Below are positions 1-11,300 of a stretch of 64,000 nt of DNA, piece after piece (within the stretch, counting starts at the first letter, position 1; each line of letters opens with the position of its first letter). The translations under genes were made by a program, and so were the position numbers. This stretch comes from Sphagnum magellanicum (lineage: Eukaryota > Streptophyta > Sphagnopsida > Sphagnales > Sphagnaceae), in assembly GCA_021904315.1 (NCBI GenBank), contig CM038920.1, positions 11,594,001-11,658,000 of the forward strand, given 5' to 3'. A model generated the notes under the pieces. That model searched no databases, was not told the DNA's origin, and was given only the letters and a program-made list of their open reading frames with translations.

Positions 1-2272
1 TTTTTTCATCGTCATGACTTAGCATATGAAATTCAAATATAGAAACCTCAATACATAATGGTTTCAAACTAGCAACTAGCCCTTGATGCATCCACTTAGT
101 AGTAGTTTATATTAAACTTATTCATGTAATTGAATTGTAGAGTTGAACATTAACACCATATTGCAACTAGCTTTCATTTCATTGACACATAGTAATGTAG
201 AATGGGAAAGGTTCCGATGAATAGAAATTTTGCACATACATCCAAACCACAAGGTCTAGGTGAATGGTTAGACAATCTTGAATCTTTGATTTAACGAAGG
301 CAAGGTTGGAAAAGGTGTGCTTATCCTTCACATTGCCCAACACCATGACAATGCACAACTTCACTATAATAAACCATTCATAAAAACATTGGTTTAAAAT
401 TACATTGGATTTGAGCTTCTTCCATAATCATATATCAAATTGCAACATGGATAGGCAATATGGTGGCTTGATTTTGCATGGTGAGTTTGGAAAAGGCAGA
501 TTGTTCATAAAAAAAGGCCCGATTTAATACTAACCCACAAAAAGTATCAAAAAACCCCCAAACCTTGGGGATGCCCAAAATGTGCATGAATAATAGGCAA
601 GTGGCCTAGAAATGTTGTTTCCACTTCTAAAGCCAACCAATATTGAAGGTAGATCACCCAAGTTGCATTCAACAACTCCTTGTTGGAAATCACTTCACCA
701 ACTCACAATAAAACTTATAAGAACCTATGACTACTATTGGACACTTTTCACGCGTGATTCAACACTCTTTGGTCACCAAGTTCATAATCTTTGTGATTAC
801 ATTTGTGACATGCAAGATATAGAACTTACCACTAAAATAAAATGTAACATACTCAATCCCAATGGTAGATTATGTCCACCAAATCAAGCACAAGTTGTTT
901 ATTGATGTGTTCCATTAGATCATGGGGGGAAAAATTGTTGAATTGACTACATCATTGAACTTTCATAATACATTGCACATAGATATGTTCTAACTAATTT
1001 GAAAGTAGAAACAAAGTTGCAAATGAAGGTCCCACACCCCTAGGCAAGTTTGGATAGACCTTGCCCCAATTTAAGAAGGGGAAAAACACAAACAAGGCCC
1101 AATAGGGTTTCAAAACACATAAAAACTCACAATTGGTTTTTGTGATGTCAATTATTGCATTATTTGGTGCCATCTTCACAACCAAACCCTACATTCACTC
1201 AAGACCCACTTGAAAGGTGACAACATAAAAATCCAATGAATCTTAATATTCTTGAAATTTTTGTTATTTTTGCACTTCAAGAGTTCAACCAACTTGCTTG
1301 CTTCAAAAGCCCAATCAAGGTTGTGGGTGAAATAATTATAGATACCAACAAGCAACAATTTGATCTTGGACACCAATCTTAGACTATTGATAGTTCGAAT
1401 TACTAAGTTTGTGTGGTGTGCCATGTTGTTCACATCACACACAAAAGGAATGTGTTTTTGCATTAACTCTACAGTGACACCAAATTTGACACCTTGAAGT
1501 GTTGTCATTCCATATACCCCAAAGCAAACAAGTTTATTTGTCACTTTTGTTTTGTTCATCCCACCAAAGTCAATGAGGCTTTGCACAATTAAACATGTCA
1601 AATTATTGTCAAATTCTTAAAGGTTGCACCATCAATAACTTGTAATTGTAGGTTTAATAAAGTTGGAATCCTCCTCCACTACTCAACCACATACACATGA
1701 ATAAATTATCAAGCTTGGTTATCAAGGGTTATCACCTCATCACAACTCACCAAGATAAATTGATTTTTTTTAATATCAACTTTTATAGTTCACAAGATTA
1801 TGTTGGGCATTGCTTCAACCATGGACCAACCCACTATATTTAAATATTATTTTTAGGGATAATTATCAGCTTTCAAAAATTGAAAAAAACTCTTTAAGCT
1901 TTCAAAATTTGTCATGGGCTCGCCTTGTTGAAGCAAAAGGAATATTGAAACAAACCTTAAATATTTCTTTTTTTTCTTTGCCTTGTTGCCATTTGCAACC
2001 TAAGTTTTAAACAACAACACAATCTTGTCCCCGAAGGCATGTATAACTTTTCAAATCTAATATAATCATTAACAAGACATACATAAAATTATTCAATAAC
2101 ACCAAGTCTAAACCCAACACCTAACGACATATTAGTAGAGGAGATAACATAATCTAATATTAAGTTCACAAGGAGCAAGGATTGCACAGTACACCTTGAG
2201 AATAAAAACTAGAACTTAAAGTTTGAAGGAAGCTTGAATGTTGCCATAAACACAATAATAATGGATTTTTGC
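1..2272. repeat. Copy A of large paralogous segment, left block
   Basis: This block matches 35284-37557 nearly base for base; sampled 60-base stretches differ by 0 to 7 bases, mostly transitions. It holds no host gene. It contains a decayed hAT transposase fragment on the minus strand and otherwise unclassified AT-rich sequence. The match begins at base 1, so the duplicated unit continues left of the window. Short ORFs shared with copy B reflect sequence identity and are not evidence of coding. Confidence 0.9.
994..1606 (-). pseudogene. hAT-type (ZNF862/DUF4371-like) transposase fragment, copy A
   Basis: The minus-strand translation contains KLVCFGVYG, then NNMAHHTNLVI, IYNYFTHN and WIFMLSPFKWVLSE. 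These match in order the core of plant hAT-like transposases of the ZNF862/DUF4371 group (a CMAH-TNL type segment, then a W-ML-P-K segment). After a stop near 1176 the reading continues in another frame with VVKMAPNN and CEFLCVLKPYW, the next conserved block. Only the middle of the protein is left: no BED finger and no C-terminal dimerisation domain is visible. The same fragment is in copy B at 36281-36890, so it predates the duplication. It is non-functional. The family call comes from remembered motif order, not a search. Confidence 0.6.
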
Positions 2273-2289
2273 AAGGTTTTTAAGGTTTT
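2273..2289. other. hAT excision footprint (double target site)
   Basis: The sequence reads AAGGTTTT, one T, then AAGGTTTT. The hAT element in copy B at the equivalent place is flanked on both sides by exactly AAGGTTTT (37558-37565 and 43845-43852). A duplicated 8-bp target with one extra base between the copies is the classic scar of hAT excision. This implies that copy A once carried the element. Confidence 0.75.
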
Positions 2290-3611
2290 GAAAATATCCA
2301 AAAGTTTTGAATTCAAAAACTTGAACATAATGAACTTGCAAATACTTAATAAATTTTGCAAATGTAAAAACTTGATGAACAAGAATATGCAAAAGTAATG
2401 AACTTTGAAAGAAACAGATGTGAACTTGAGCTTTTACCTAAACAATGTGGTGCACTTTGATAATTGATGAACAAGAGAAGCCACCAAACCTTGACAAAAA
2501 TAAACCCAAGCTTTAAGCTTGAACTAATGTGAGCTACACAAACACATCAAGCTTCAACACACAAATGAAAAGCTTGAATGTTCCTCCCACAACTTCAAAC
2601 CCAGAATACCAAATGAAGACAAAAACAAAAAAATGACCTTCAAAAGAGTCATACAAAATCCAAATTATTTGCTCAAAACCTAACCCTCTTCAAGCTTTTT
2701 ATAAAAGTAGGGATGTTGTTCCTTGAATCTTGATTGGATTTCCACCCCCTTTTGCATTTTGTGCCTACCCTCAATGGCCATACACAACATTAAATTGCAA
2801 ATGCATATCCTAATTGGGAAAAATTAAAACAAAAAAAATCAAATCAAACATCTCTAAATACCTTGACACCATCCTCATATCTTCCTATCGTTCATTGTGT
2901 CTCCACCATGTTGTTCGACTCCTAAAAAATCTAAATGGGAAATTCATCCTACAAGCCTCACTACAACAAAATATCTTAACTATCTATAAGCGGCAAAATG
3001 TTCTTCATTGCTTGCAAAAGTGCAAGGATGGCATGGAGCTTGGAAGAAGGAGGGGGGTGGGAGATTGTGTATAGGGGAAATGTTTTTGGTATAGTTAGGA
3101 TAAATGATGCCAAATCCAAATCGTTGGTTGAGAGGGTGGCCAATGACCCTTGCCACATGGTTGCATCCTAGTGACTTGAGGCAAATTTAACAACCCAAAT
3201 GTATATATACCATTTGCTAGGCATTTTTTGCTTTCTCTAAGATGCAAAAAAATTGTCCCAAAAAAATAATGTTGGCCATAACCTCTAATCAAAAACATTT
3301 TGAGCTTCAGTTCTCAAAGGGAGATCATTATTTTATTTTAGGGTTTAGCATTTTAGTAATAGTTTTGTTGTTATTTTCAAGAACTTCTCAAAACAAAGTA
3401 ACAACTCAAAATTATGGAATTGGGCTCCATATATTAATGCGTGATTCTAATACTTGAAGAAACTCTTGGATTCAACCACACAAGACCTTGGAGCCAAGGA
3501 CGCTATTTTCCATGTGCAAATTGGAGCCTTGCAAAAAAAAAAAAAAAAACTACTATTATTGAAATCTTGGTGGGTGAAGAAGGTAGTGGCATTGCTCCTA
3601 GTGTTGTAAGC

Positions 3612-4446
3612 AGTGTTGGGTGTGGTTATTAGAAACAGTAACTGACCCCAATGGTTACCAGGGCAGTTCTTAGCATTGATTAACCATGATTTAAGAAAAC
3701 CCAAAGACCTGGTCTTGGTATGTAACCATGGTTCTCAAAAATTGAAATGATCAAATAGCCAGTCAAAAAATTGCCATTTTAAAAAAAACCTGTTCTTTCA
3801 TGAAAACTAGTGTGGCCTGAGCTGTTGGCCCAAGTGTTACCAAGTCTTCAACTATTTTTGGGAATTTATTGGAATTTTCAGCTGCAGAAATCACTTCAAA
3901 ATCAATATCTCTCCCACATTCTGAAATCCAAATCTTACCAAATAAATTCCATTAAATCCTGCTCATCAAGATCTTTCCAACAACACCAAAGGCACATTCC
4001 AATTTCTCCAAAAAATTTCAGCTACGATTTAATTTAATTTAATTTAATTTAATTTAATTTTCAGTGAAGAATTCATTCAATATTCAAGAACTTTTGCACT
4101 GCAAGTCCAAAACTCCAAACATCATGGACCCACCCCTCCTCGTCCAGCAGCAGAGCTTTCCAAAGACACCAAGAACACAATCTGAAGCATCCCAGTTCAG
4201 TGGATCTCATAACTACAAAACAAAACAAAAATAAAATTCCCTTCCTTCATAGATAAATTGTAGATTTTTTTTAAGATTCTTGAAATAACGAGGATTGACA
4301 ATTCTTTGATTTTCTTCAAACAACCAAAACTGACAATTCTCTAATTCTGAAAATCTTTAAAAACTAGAAGCAGCTGTTCTTTGGAAATTCAAGTAACTTG
4401 CACCATGGGCACCTAAGGCCTGGGCAACTCTGGTTATTATAACCAG
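3612..4446. repeat. GGTTATT-ended dispersed repeat, long copy (A)
   Basis: The left end reads TGTTGGGTGTGGTTATTAG and the right end contains GGTTATTATAACC, so the ends are loosely inverted. A short relative at 29191-29513 joins the two outer parts and lacks the middle, as expected of a deletion derivative or MITE. The middle includes a (TTTAA)n run near 4028-4062 that is shorter in copy B. No protein is encoded. The superfamily is not identified. Confidence 0.5.
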
Positions 4447-4848
4447 TGTTGGTTGGTTATTGAGTTTTGACCCAGTTATGAATCGGGTTATTAATAACCT
4501 ACCAGCCAGTTCTGGAGGTTTTGATAGCCAGTTAAATTGATAATCATCTAGTATTGAATTTTCAAAATCTAATAACCTATATGGATGATTCAATTATCAT
4601 CCAGATAGATCATCAATCTTCAAATACTAATATACAAAAAAAAAAAAAAAAAACAGAAAGAATATTTTTTTCTATTTTATTTATTTTAATCCCTAAATAG
4701 CAAGTTAATTGATGGTTATTACCTGATTTATTCGATAACCTACCCTATTGCAAAACCGATGATTATTATTGAATTTTTTCTGATAATTTACTTGACACCC
4801 AATTTTTTGATATTGTTAACCGGTGTGGTCCCTGAAAAATTCACACAC

Positions 4849-4849
<1 letters not shown>

Positions 4850-4927
<78 letters not shown>
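4850..4927 (+). repeat. Poly(A) tract of 78 bases
   Basis: This is an uninterrupted run of 78 A. Copy B has only a short A-rich stretch here (46397-46410), so the tract expanded in A, or its length is an assembly or sequencing artefact. It does not end a recognisable retroposon. Confidence 0.9.
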
Positions 4928-4929
<2 letters not shown>

Positions 4930-5033
4930 AAAACAAAAAAAACCTACCCAAATTTTTTTATTTATTTAAAAAATCTACCCAACAATTTTTTTTATTAAAA
5001 AACAAAAGGGCTATAACTGGCCAACACTGGTTA

Positions 5034-5311
5034 CAAACTCAAATATTTCACCATGCCAAAATATAATCTTCAAAAAATCCTCTAAAAAAAAACTCAAGTC
5101 CTTCAAGATATTATAACTCTGTAACTAAATTTCTCAAGTTTCAACACAAGCCAAAAATATCATCTTTCAAAAATCCTCATGTAAAAAATAGACCTATTAT
5201 TATTATTATTATTACCTAGGGGCCTTATAAAAATCTCTTAAGCTACTATACTCTATAATGAATCTAAACACAATAATATCCTTGCCTTGGTAGTAGTAGG
5301 CAAGGCCAACA
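5034..5311. repeat. Three-copy segment, copy 1
   Basis: This about 280-bp segment is also present at 46810-47097 and, more diverged, at 56611-56922. It runs from an AAACTCAAATATTTCACCATG stretch to the CAAGGCCAAC end and has a (TTA)n run near 5199-5213. There is no ORF. In the other two copies the homology starts about 20 bp earlier, at CTTAAGGCAAAAGAAG, which is missing here because copy A is deleted at this edge. Confidence 0.75.
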
Positions 5312-6385
5312 ACAAAGAATGGGAAACTAACTCTGTCCACTAAATGACTTACTAATCTAGAACCTTCCAAACTAATCCTAGACAGATCCTAACTCTGTCC
5401 AATAGAGGGATGGATAGAGACATACATGGATGATAGACATTAGGATACTAAATCATCCAATAGCTTCACAACCTCACATTTTATGGCGATATCTGATCAG
5501 CCATACTTTTTTTGTGTGCAAATTTTGCACAAAATGTGAGAAATTAAAAATGGTATGTGAATATTCGGTTGCATACTCTCTAGTGTTTTTTGTGACAAAG
5601 TTGCCATATTTTCAGAAAAGAAATCTTTTTTTGTTTTTTTTTTTTTGGAAAAAAAATTCACCACATTTTCACTCTGGTTTTAGTCTGGTAATAGTTTTTT
5701 TTTTTTCATTTTCATTTTTAAAAAATTTTAGATAGATTTTTAGAACTTGTCAATGTGGAAACTAACCCTAGTCTACGGTAGTGATTTGTTTTGGTTGCAA
5801 AATATCACACCATGGCATTTTAAAAATGGAATGTGCTAAAAAAATTTACTATTTTTTTGGTGGGCAGTGGGGAGTTTCTATTAGTGTTATGTGGGTATAT
5901 ATTTTACCTGAATATACTTGTTAGGTATGAATAGGGTATATTATTTGTCTTTAAAATATTTTCCTAAAATCAATATACATTAATGAAGAATGTACTCAAG
6001 ACATGTAAATTGGAAAATTATTATACCCTCTCCATAACCCTGGATATATGTGAAAGATACACAAGCACCCAAAATCAAATATATTTTGGTATCTTGGTAC
6101 AAAGTAGGGTAAGTATGACCCTACACTTTGTTAGTTCTACTAATAAGATGAAGTGCCTCCCAAAAGATTTTATTTTATTTTATTGAAATGAGCCATTTTT
6201 TATTGACCCATCACCAATCGACATTTTTTTTTAACAAAAAAAGCTTTCAAAGCTACACAAAATACAAGTTTCAATTCAAAGATGTAGTACCTTTCCTTTT
6301 GCCCACCTATATAGGTGAGAAGGAGAATTTTGGGCTAGCAAACCACATGGGATAAAATTAAGGTGCCAAGAGAAGACATGGACAA

Positions 6386-6720
6386 CCAAAGGCACATTCC
6401 AATTCCTCCAAAATTTTCAGCTATCATTTAATTTAATTTTTAGCAAAGAACTCATTCAATATTCAAAAACTTTTGCACTGCAAGTCCAAACGTCATGGAA
6501 CCATGCCCATGAACCCCTCCTTGTCAAAAGCTTTTCAAAGACACCAAGAACACAATCTGAAGCATCCTGGTTTGGTGGATCTCATAACCACAAAAGAAAA
6601 CAAAGTACCTTCCTTCATAGATAGGCTTATACCAGAGGATATATCAAAAAGAACATACCCACACAACACTCATTTCTATCCCCAAATTACAAAAACATTC
6701 TGATAGAAATTGCCAGATTT
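6386..6720. repeat. Internal duplicate of the 3980-4230 segment, truncated
   Basis: The sequence from CCAAAGGCACATTCCAATTCC through the GACACCAAGAACACAATCTGAAGC region repeats that of 3980-4230 with substitutions. Copy B keeps a longer version (48430-48960). In A the left part is removed by a deletion between two ACCAAA hexamers. Confidence 0.75.
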
Positions 6721-7434
6721 CCTCATTAGGTATGTAGTTCCCAAAGAATGCTGGAATTATTATGGATGATAGCTATTTTTGGCTCTATCGTGTTATGGAT
6801 GATTGCCACTTAAATCTACCTCATTAAATCGGAAGAAAAACACTAACAAACCCTGTCCCAAAATTCGCAAGGAAGTATGAACTGGTCTTTACCAAACGAA
6901 ATAACTGGGACCCAAACTAGTTTTTCCACCATTTTTTATTTTTTTTTGGTGGTAAACTGAGTTTCATCCTGTCTTTCCTTTTGCATGAGCGCCTCCACTC
7001 CTGCTACATATATAATTTCACTACTCCCTCTGCTGACAACTACTATAATTACTCTCGAATCTTGAGCATTAAATGCTGAGTTTCAGTTTTTTCATACTGA
7101 GATTTAATATAAAAAAATTCCTTACTTTGCAGAGGGAATAGGGGGTGAAAGAGAGGGTGACTTTACCCATATAACTTTAATACCTACTGCATATTACTAC
7201 TATTCTGCCTTCATTAAGCTTAAGCTGAGTGAGCAATATCAAATGAATAATTTTTTTCTCATCCATCCATTTGTGACATAGTACCCCAAAAAAATTTCAT
7301 AATCCATTCATGTAACTGCCATTGACAACAGTACTATGAATGGACGGACGGACGAACCTTCATATTACCGTCCGCTATTGCTGTACTCACTTTCACAAGC
7401 AATCGGCAAGCATGTCACCTTTTATATATATATA

Positions 7435-7939
7435 CTAGTGGGTACCCCTGACCTTCGGGCACTGTGAAGTCCCCCAGTTTCTTTACACTTGGTTCATGTT
7501 TTAGTTTTTTTTTAGAAGCTTTTATTTTTTTCTTTTTTTTAATGTGTTTTCTGTTATTATTATTATTTTGTATAATAAAAATAAAGTGTTTCTTTTTCAC
7601 TTTTATATTTTTGTTTATTTGGATGCAAGTTTGAAGTTTGGAGAAAGAAAATACACCTCATTTTTTTTCAAGTAGGGTTTTTCTTCATTATTATAAGTTT
7701 AATTTTTTTTATTTTTTACTTTTTATTTGGTTTTTTTATTTTTGTAAATTTTTTTTCTTTTAAAATTTTTTTACTGGATTTCCCTTTCCTTGTTTCATTT
7801 GTTTCCATTCCTTTTTTATAGTTTTTGCATTTTTACTCTTTTTTTTTTGTTTATGTTTGTTTCATGTTTTTTTTTTTTAAATTCTTATTTTGTCTATCTT
7901 CATTTTTTTTCTATTTTTATTTATTTATTTATTTTATTT
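7435..7939 (-). repeat. Helitron 3' terminal region, outer copy
   Basis: On the plus strand it begins CTAGTGGGTACCCCTGACC, the reverse complement of a CTAG Helitron terminus with a subterminal hairpin. About 300 bp of it (to the CAAGTAGGG motif near 7675) is repeated at 7940-8195. The rest, to 7939, is T-rich low-complexity DNA. Confidence 0.75.
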
Positions 7940-8250
7940 CTAGTGGGTACCCGTGACCTTCGGACACGGTGAAGTCCCCTGTTTCTTTAAACTTGGTTCA
8001 TGTTTTTGTTTTTTTTAGAAACTTTTATCTTTTTTATTTTTTATTCATATGTGTTTTTTGTTTTTATTATTATTTATTATAATAAAAATAAAGTGTTTCT
8101 TTTTCACTTTTGCATTTTTATTTATTTGGATGCAAGTTTGAAGTTTGGAGAAAGAACACACACCTCATTCTTTTTCAAGTAGGGTTTTTTTTCATTATTT
8201 TTTCTTAATGTTTTTCTTCGAACACTGTGAAGTCCCTCAGTTTTTTTAAA
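7940..8250 (-). repeat. Helitron 3' terminal region, inner copy plus third scrap
   Basis: A second terminus begins CTAGTGGGTACCCGTGACC at 7940. Its hairpin is better preserved: CCGTG and CACGG surround a TCCGAAGGT loop on the minus strand. The sequence inside it tracks the outer copy, including GGATGCAAGTTTGAAGTTTG. A third fragment, CTTCGAACACTGTGAAGTCCC, lies near 8217-8238. The inner terminus is followed on the minus strand by A instead of the usual T, so it is not a plain A/T insertion. Confidence 0.7.
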
Positions 8251-8341
8251 CCGTATTTATTTCAAAAAAACATTCTATTTCAAACAATTACACATCGTGA
8301 ATGTAGCTTCTCACGGAGCCATTTAGGAGATGCATGCAGCC

Positions 8342-11300
8342 TCAAAGGAGGGATTCTTCGTACACAACATTGCGCATAAGGCCAATCTGGCCATGCATAA
8401 TGTCTGGCAATTGAACTTTGATGTTCGCTGGTGCCTTGGCGCGTGAAAAGGCAACATAAAGTTGGCCATGCGAAAAAATGTCATCTGCGAGATGAAGGCC
8501 AACATGAGAGAGGGTCTGCCTTTGAGACTTGTTAATAGTCATCGCATAGGCTAGCCGCAAAAGAAATTGCTTCCTTGCAAATGTAAATGGCAAACCGCTG
8601 TTATCGGAAATGAACTTAATGCACAGGATAAAGGCCACATTACCAACCCCTTTGCCTGTGATGATCTTAGCCTCAATGACTCGCATCGTGAAGCGTCGAA
8701 TAATCATGCATGTCCCATTGCATAGCCCAGCCAATGGGTCGAGATTGCGCAACAGCATCACTGGTGCGCCAATCTTGAACGACAGCTTGTGTGAAGGCAT
8801 GCCACTGACTTCCAAAGTGTTGAGGAACTCGAAAGGGTATGTGTTCGCCACTTCCATGTCCTCTGCGAAATTCGCACTGAGGAAGTCAACTTGTGCACCT
8901 GGAAGGTAGCTTAAAACCATCACATTTATTAGCGAAACCTCTTTGTTGCCAAAATCGCGCACTCACGCAAATATTCGTTTGTGACCTAGCCCTCTTGTAG
9001 TTGAGGGTAGATGGCCACAACCATGGCTCGTGTGTCCGCAGGAGGGAGTTTCATCATGTCTGGACATTTGATGTAGTCCTCATCGATGGTTTCTAACTCA
9101 TTCTTGCCAAGACAAAGAAACCAGTCTGCAAAAGTGCGATTCCCAAGGTCGGGGTGAATAACAATGGCATCATCGGCCCGCATATTTTCCGAAAGACAGA
9201 ATACTTCAATAAATTCCCATAGGTAGGAGTTCTTGATTGATGCAGAAACAATGTCTGCATGGGATCCCTGGGGGATGACCGGAAGGACTTGGCGAAAGTC
9301 CCCTGACATGACGAAAATAATGTCGCCAAAGGGCTCATTCCTGTCTGTAAGGTCACGCAAAGTTCGATCCACTGCTTCAAAAACAAGCTTATTAGTCATA
9401 GGAGCTTCATCCCAAAGGATGAGTTTCGTTTGATGGATTAGCGTCGCTAAATCATCCTATTTTTGGATATAGCAGAAGGACGTATGATCGAATGCGATTG
9501 GGATCTTCAAGTACGAATGGGCCGTTCGCCCTCCTGAGAGTAGAAGTGCAACAATGCTTGAAGAGGCAATAGCAAGTGCAATATCACCACGCGAATGCAC
9601 AACATTCAAAATCAAGTTTTCGATGTAGGTTTTACCCATTCCACCAGGGCCATCAATAAAGATGACGTTAGCGTGATGGGCAACATATACATTGATTACG
9701 CCATCATAGGCTGCACGTTGCCCATCATTGAGGCTCTCAATGGCCATAGCCACCTCGGCTTGCAAGACCTCGACATTGTAGTCGCGCTCCACCCCAAGCA
9801 GGCGATTGGACTTTAATCGATCAAAGGCAATAGAGGGAGTAGGAAGGCCAAATTCCTCGAGGGTTTTGTTAAATTTTGCAAGCGCATCTCGTAAGAAATG
9901 CAATGCCCAACTCTCAATTTGCTCAATGGACGTTCCACTATACCGTGACGTTGCAATGCTACCTTGCAATCATCGCAAATGTGCTCCTTATACTTGTCCC
10001 AGAGCATGAGCGGCTCACCTAGAACGCCAAAGGCTAAGATGGTCACAAACAGAGATTGTAATTGCGCACCTGTTTGCATGCCAACTGCTTCTTCTAAGCA
10101 TGCATTCCACTCGTCATCCGAGTCATACAAACCAAGCGCAATGCATGCTGATTTGAATGTGTCATGGACAACACCGTTAATTGTGCAAAGAACTTCAAAA
10201 GAAACAACACTTTGACCTTTGTTAACAATGTACGCAAGAAATAGCATTCGCTAGCGGAAGGACTAACGAAATAAAGGCGCCCGACAAAGCACCCTCTTTG
10301 CGAATGGTCCATTTTTTCATCCCATTGGTCCATGTAAACACAGAAGGAAAATCCATGTACGTGACTTTTCTGGCCAAGGGGTAATCAATATTGGCTTGGA
10401 AGTATTCGGTGAGCGTTGTTTTCTGGTTTTGCTCGCTATTAATAGTTTCAAAAATACTGGCATTATCATTGTACACGACCTTATGCATTCCAGGCTCGTG
10501 CACGGCAAGGCATGTGATAGATGGTGTCCCTTCATGCATTGTAAAAGAAAAAAGATGCCACGATGCCTCGGAAGTAGAGACATAACGTCCTTCAAGGTAT
10601 GCTTTAATTTCATCGTGGTTTTTCCCCTCACCATTAGCAACAACCACATGCGCATTGTTTTCCTGACCATGCCTATTCGCCTGCCTTTCGACAACGGTAG
10701 TAGCACGGTTAGGTCCTTTGTACACATACTTGTACAGGTACTTAACGGCAGATATGGACGAACATATCTCCACGTTGATGTGCGCGTGGTACTTGGTTGA
10801 CAGGTGAAGATTATACGGGACAATCCACCGGTTATCCACCACGTGCTGCGTCTTTGGATCTACAAAAATGCGGGTTTGACGACACCGGTATTCGGGGTAC
10901 TCGTCAACATCACAGCGCGTTTCTTCACTAAAGGAACGCGGGTACCTTTTCTTACACTTTCCCTGCTCCATGCATTGTGCGTTGAGAAAATCTAGACCAC
11001 ATGGCCCGTGCACCATGCATGAAGTGACCGTCTCATATGCCTCAGGATGGCATATTGAATCCGGAATCTCGGCTAATACCATTGAATTGAAGTCCTTGGC
11101 GGTGCGCAATTTTGACGTTTCATCTAAAAGGAGCAAAATGTGTGCATGGGGCAAGCCTTTCTTTTGAAACTCGATGACCCAAATTTTAACAATCACATTG
11201 CCAAGAACATCGTCTTTGATGTCCCTCAAAAGGGTGTCAAGTTTCAAATTGAAAACGCAAGTTACTAACTCTGGGCGATCCTTGGCAATTTGCTCCAGGA

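Larger units (their letters stand above)
2290..7434. repeat. Copy A of large paralogous segment, middle block
   Basis: This block matches 43853 to about 49680 of copy B. It has no recognisable host gene. It includes a GGTTATT-ended dispersed repeat (3612-4446), a poly(A) tract (4850-4927), the start of a segment present three times in the window (5034-5311), and an internal duplicate (6386-6620 resembles 3980-4230). The rest is unclassified AT-rich DNA. Relative to copy B it lacks about 320 bp at 5033 and 446 bp at 6385. Confidence 0.85.

Noticed and set aside
2814..3074. 86-codon ORF kept in both copies (also 44374-44655)
   Set aside because: The two copies are near-identical throughout, so a shared frame is expected; no motif, and the C-terminus differs through a G-run indel.
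4759..4998. 79-codon ORF rich in Lys
   Set aside because: It reads through the 78-base poly(A) tract; no conserved sequence.
7435..7939. LTR of a retrotransposon as explanation for the 505-bp direct repeat
   Set aside because: The repeat starts with a CTAG Helitron terminus and hairpin and the copies are adjacent; there is no TG...CA end and no primer binding site.
10396..10800. Plus-strand 134-codon ORF over the Helitron gene
   Set aside because: It is antisense to the conserved Rep domain, which accounts for the open frame.
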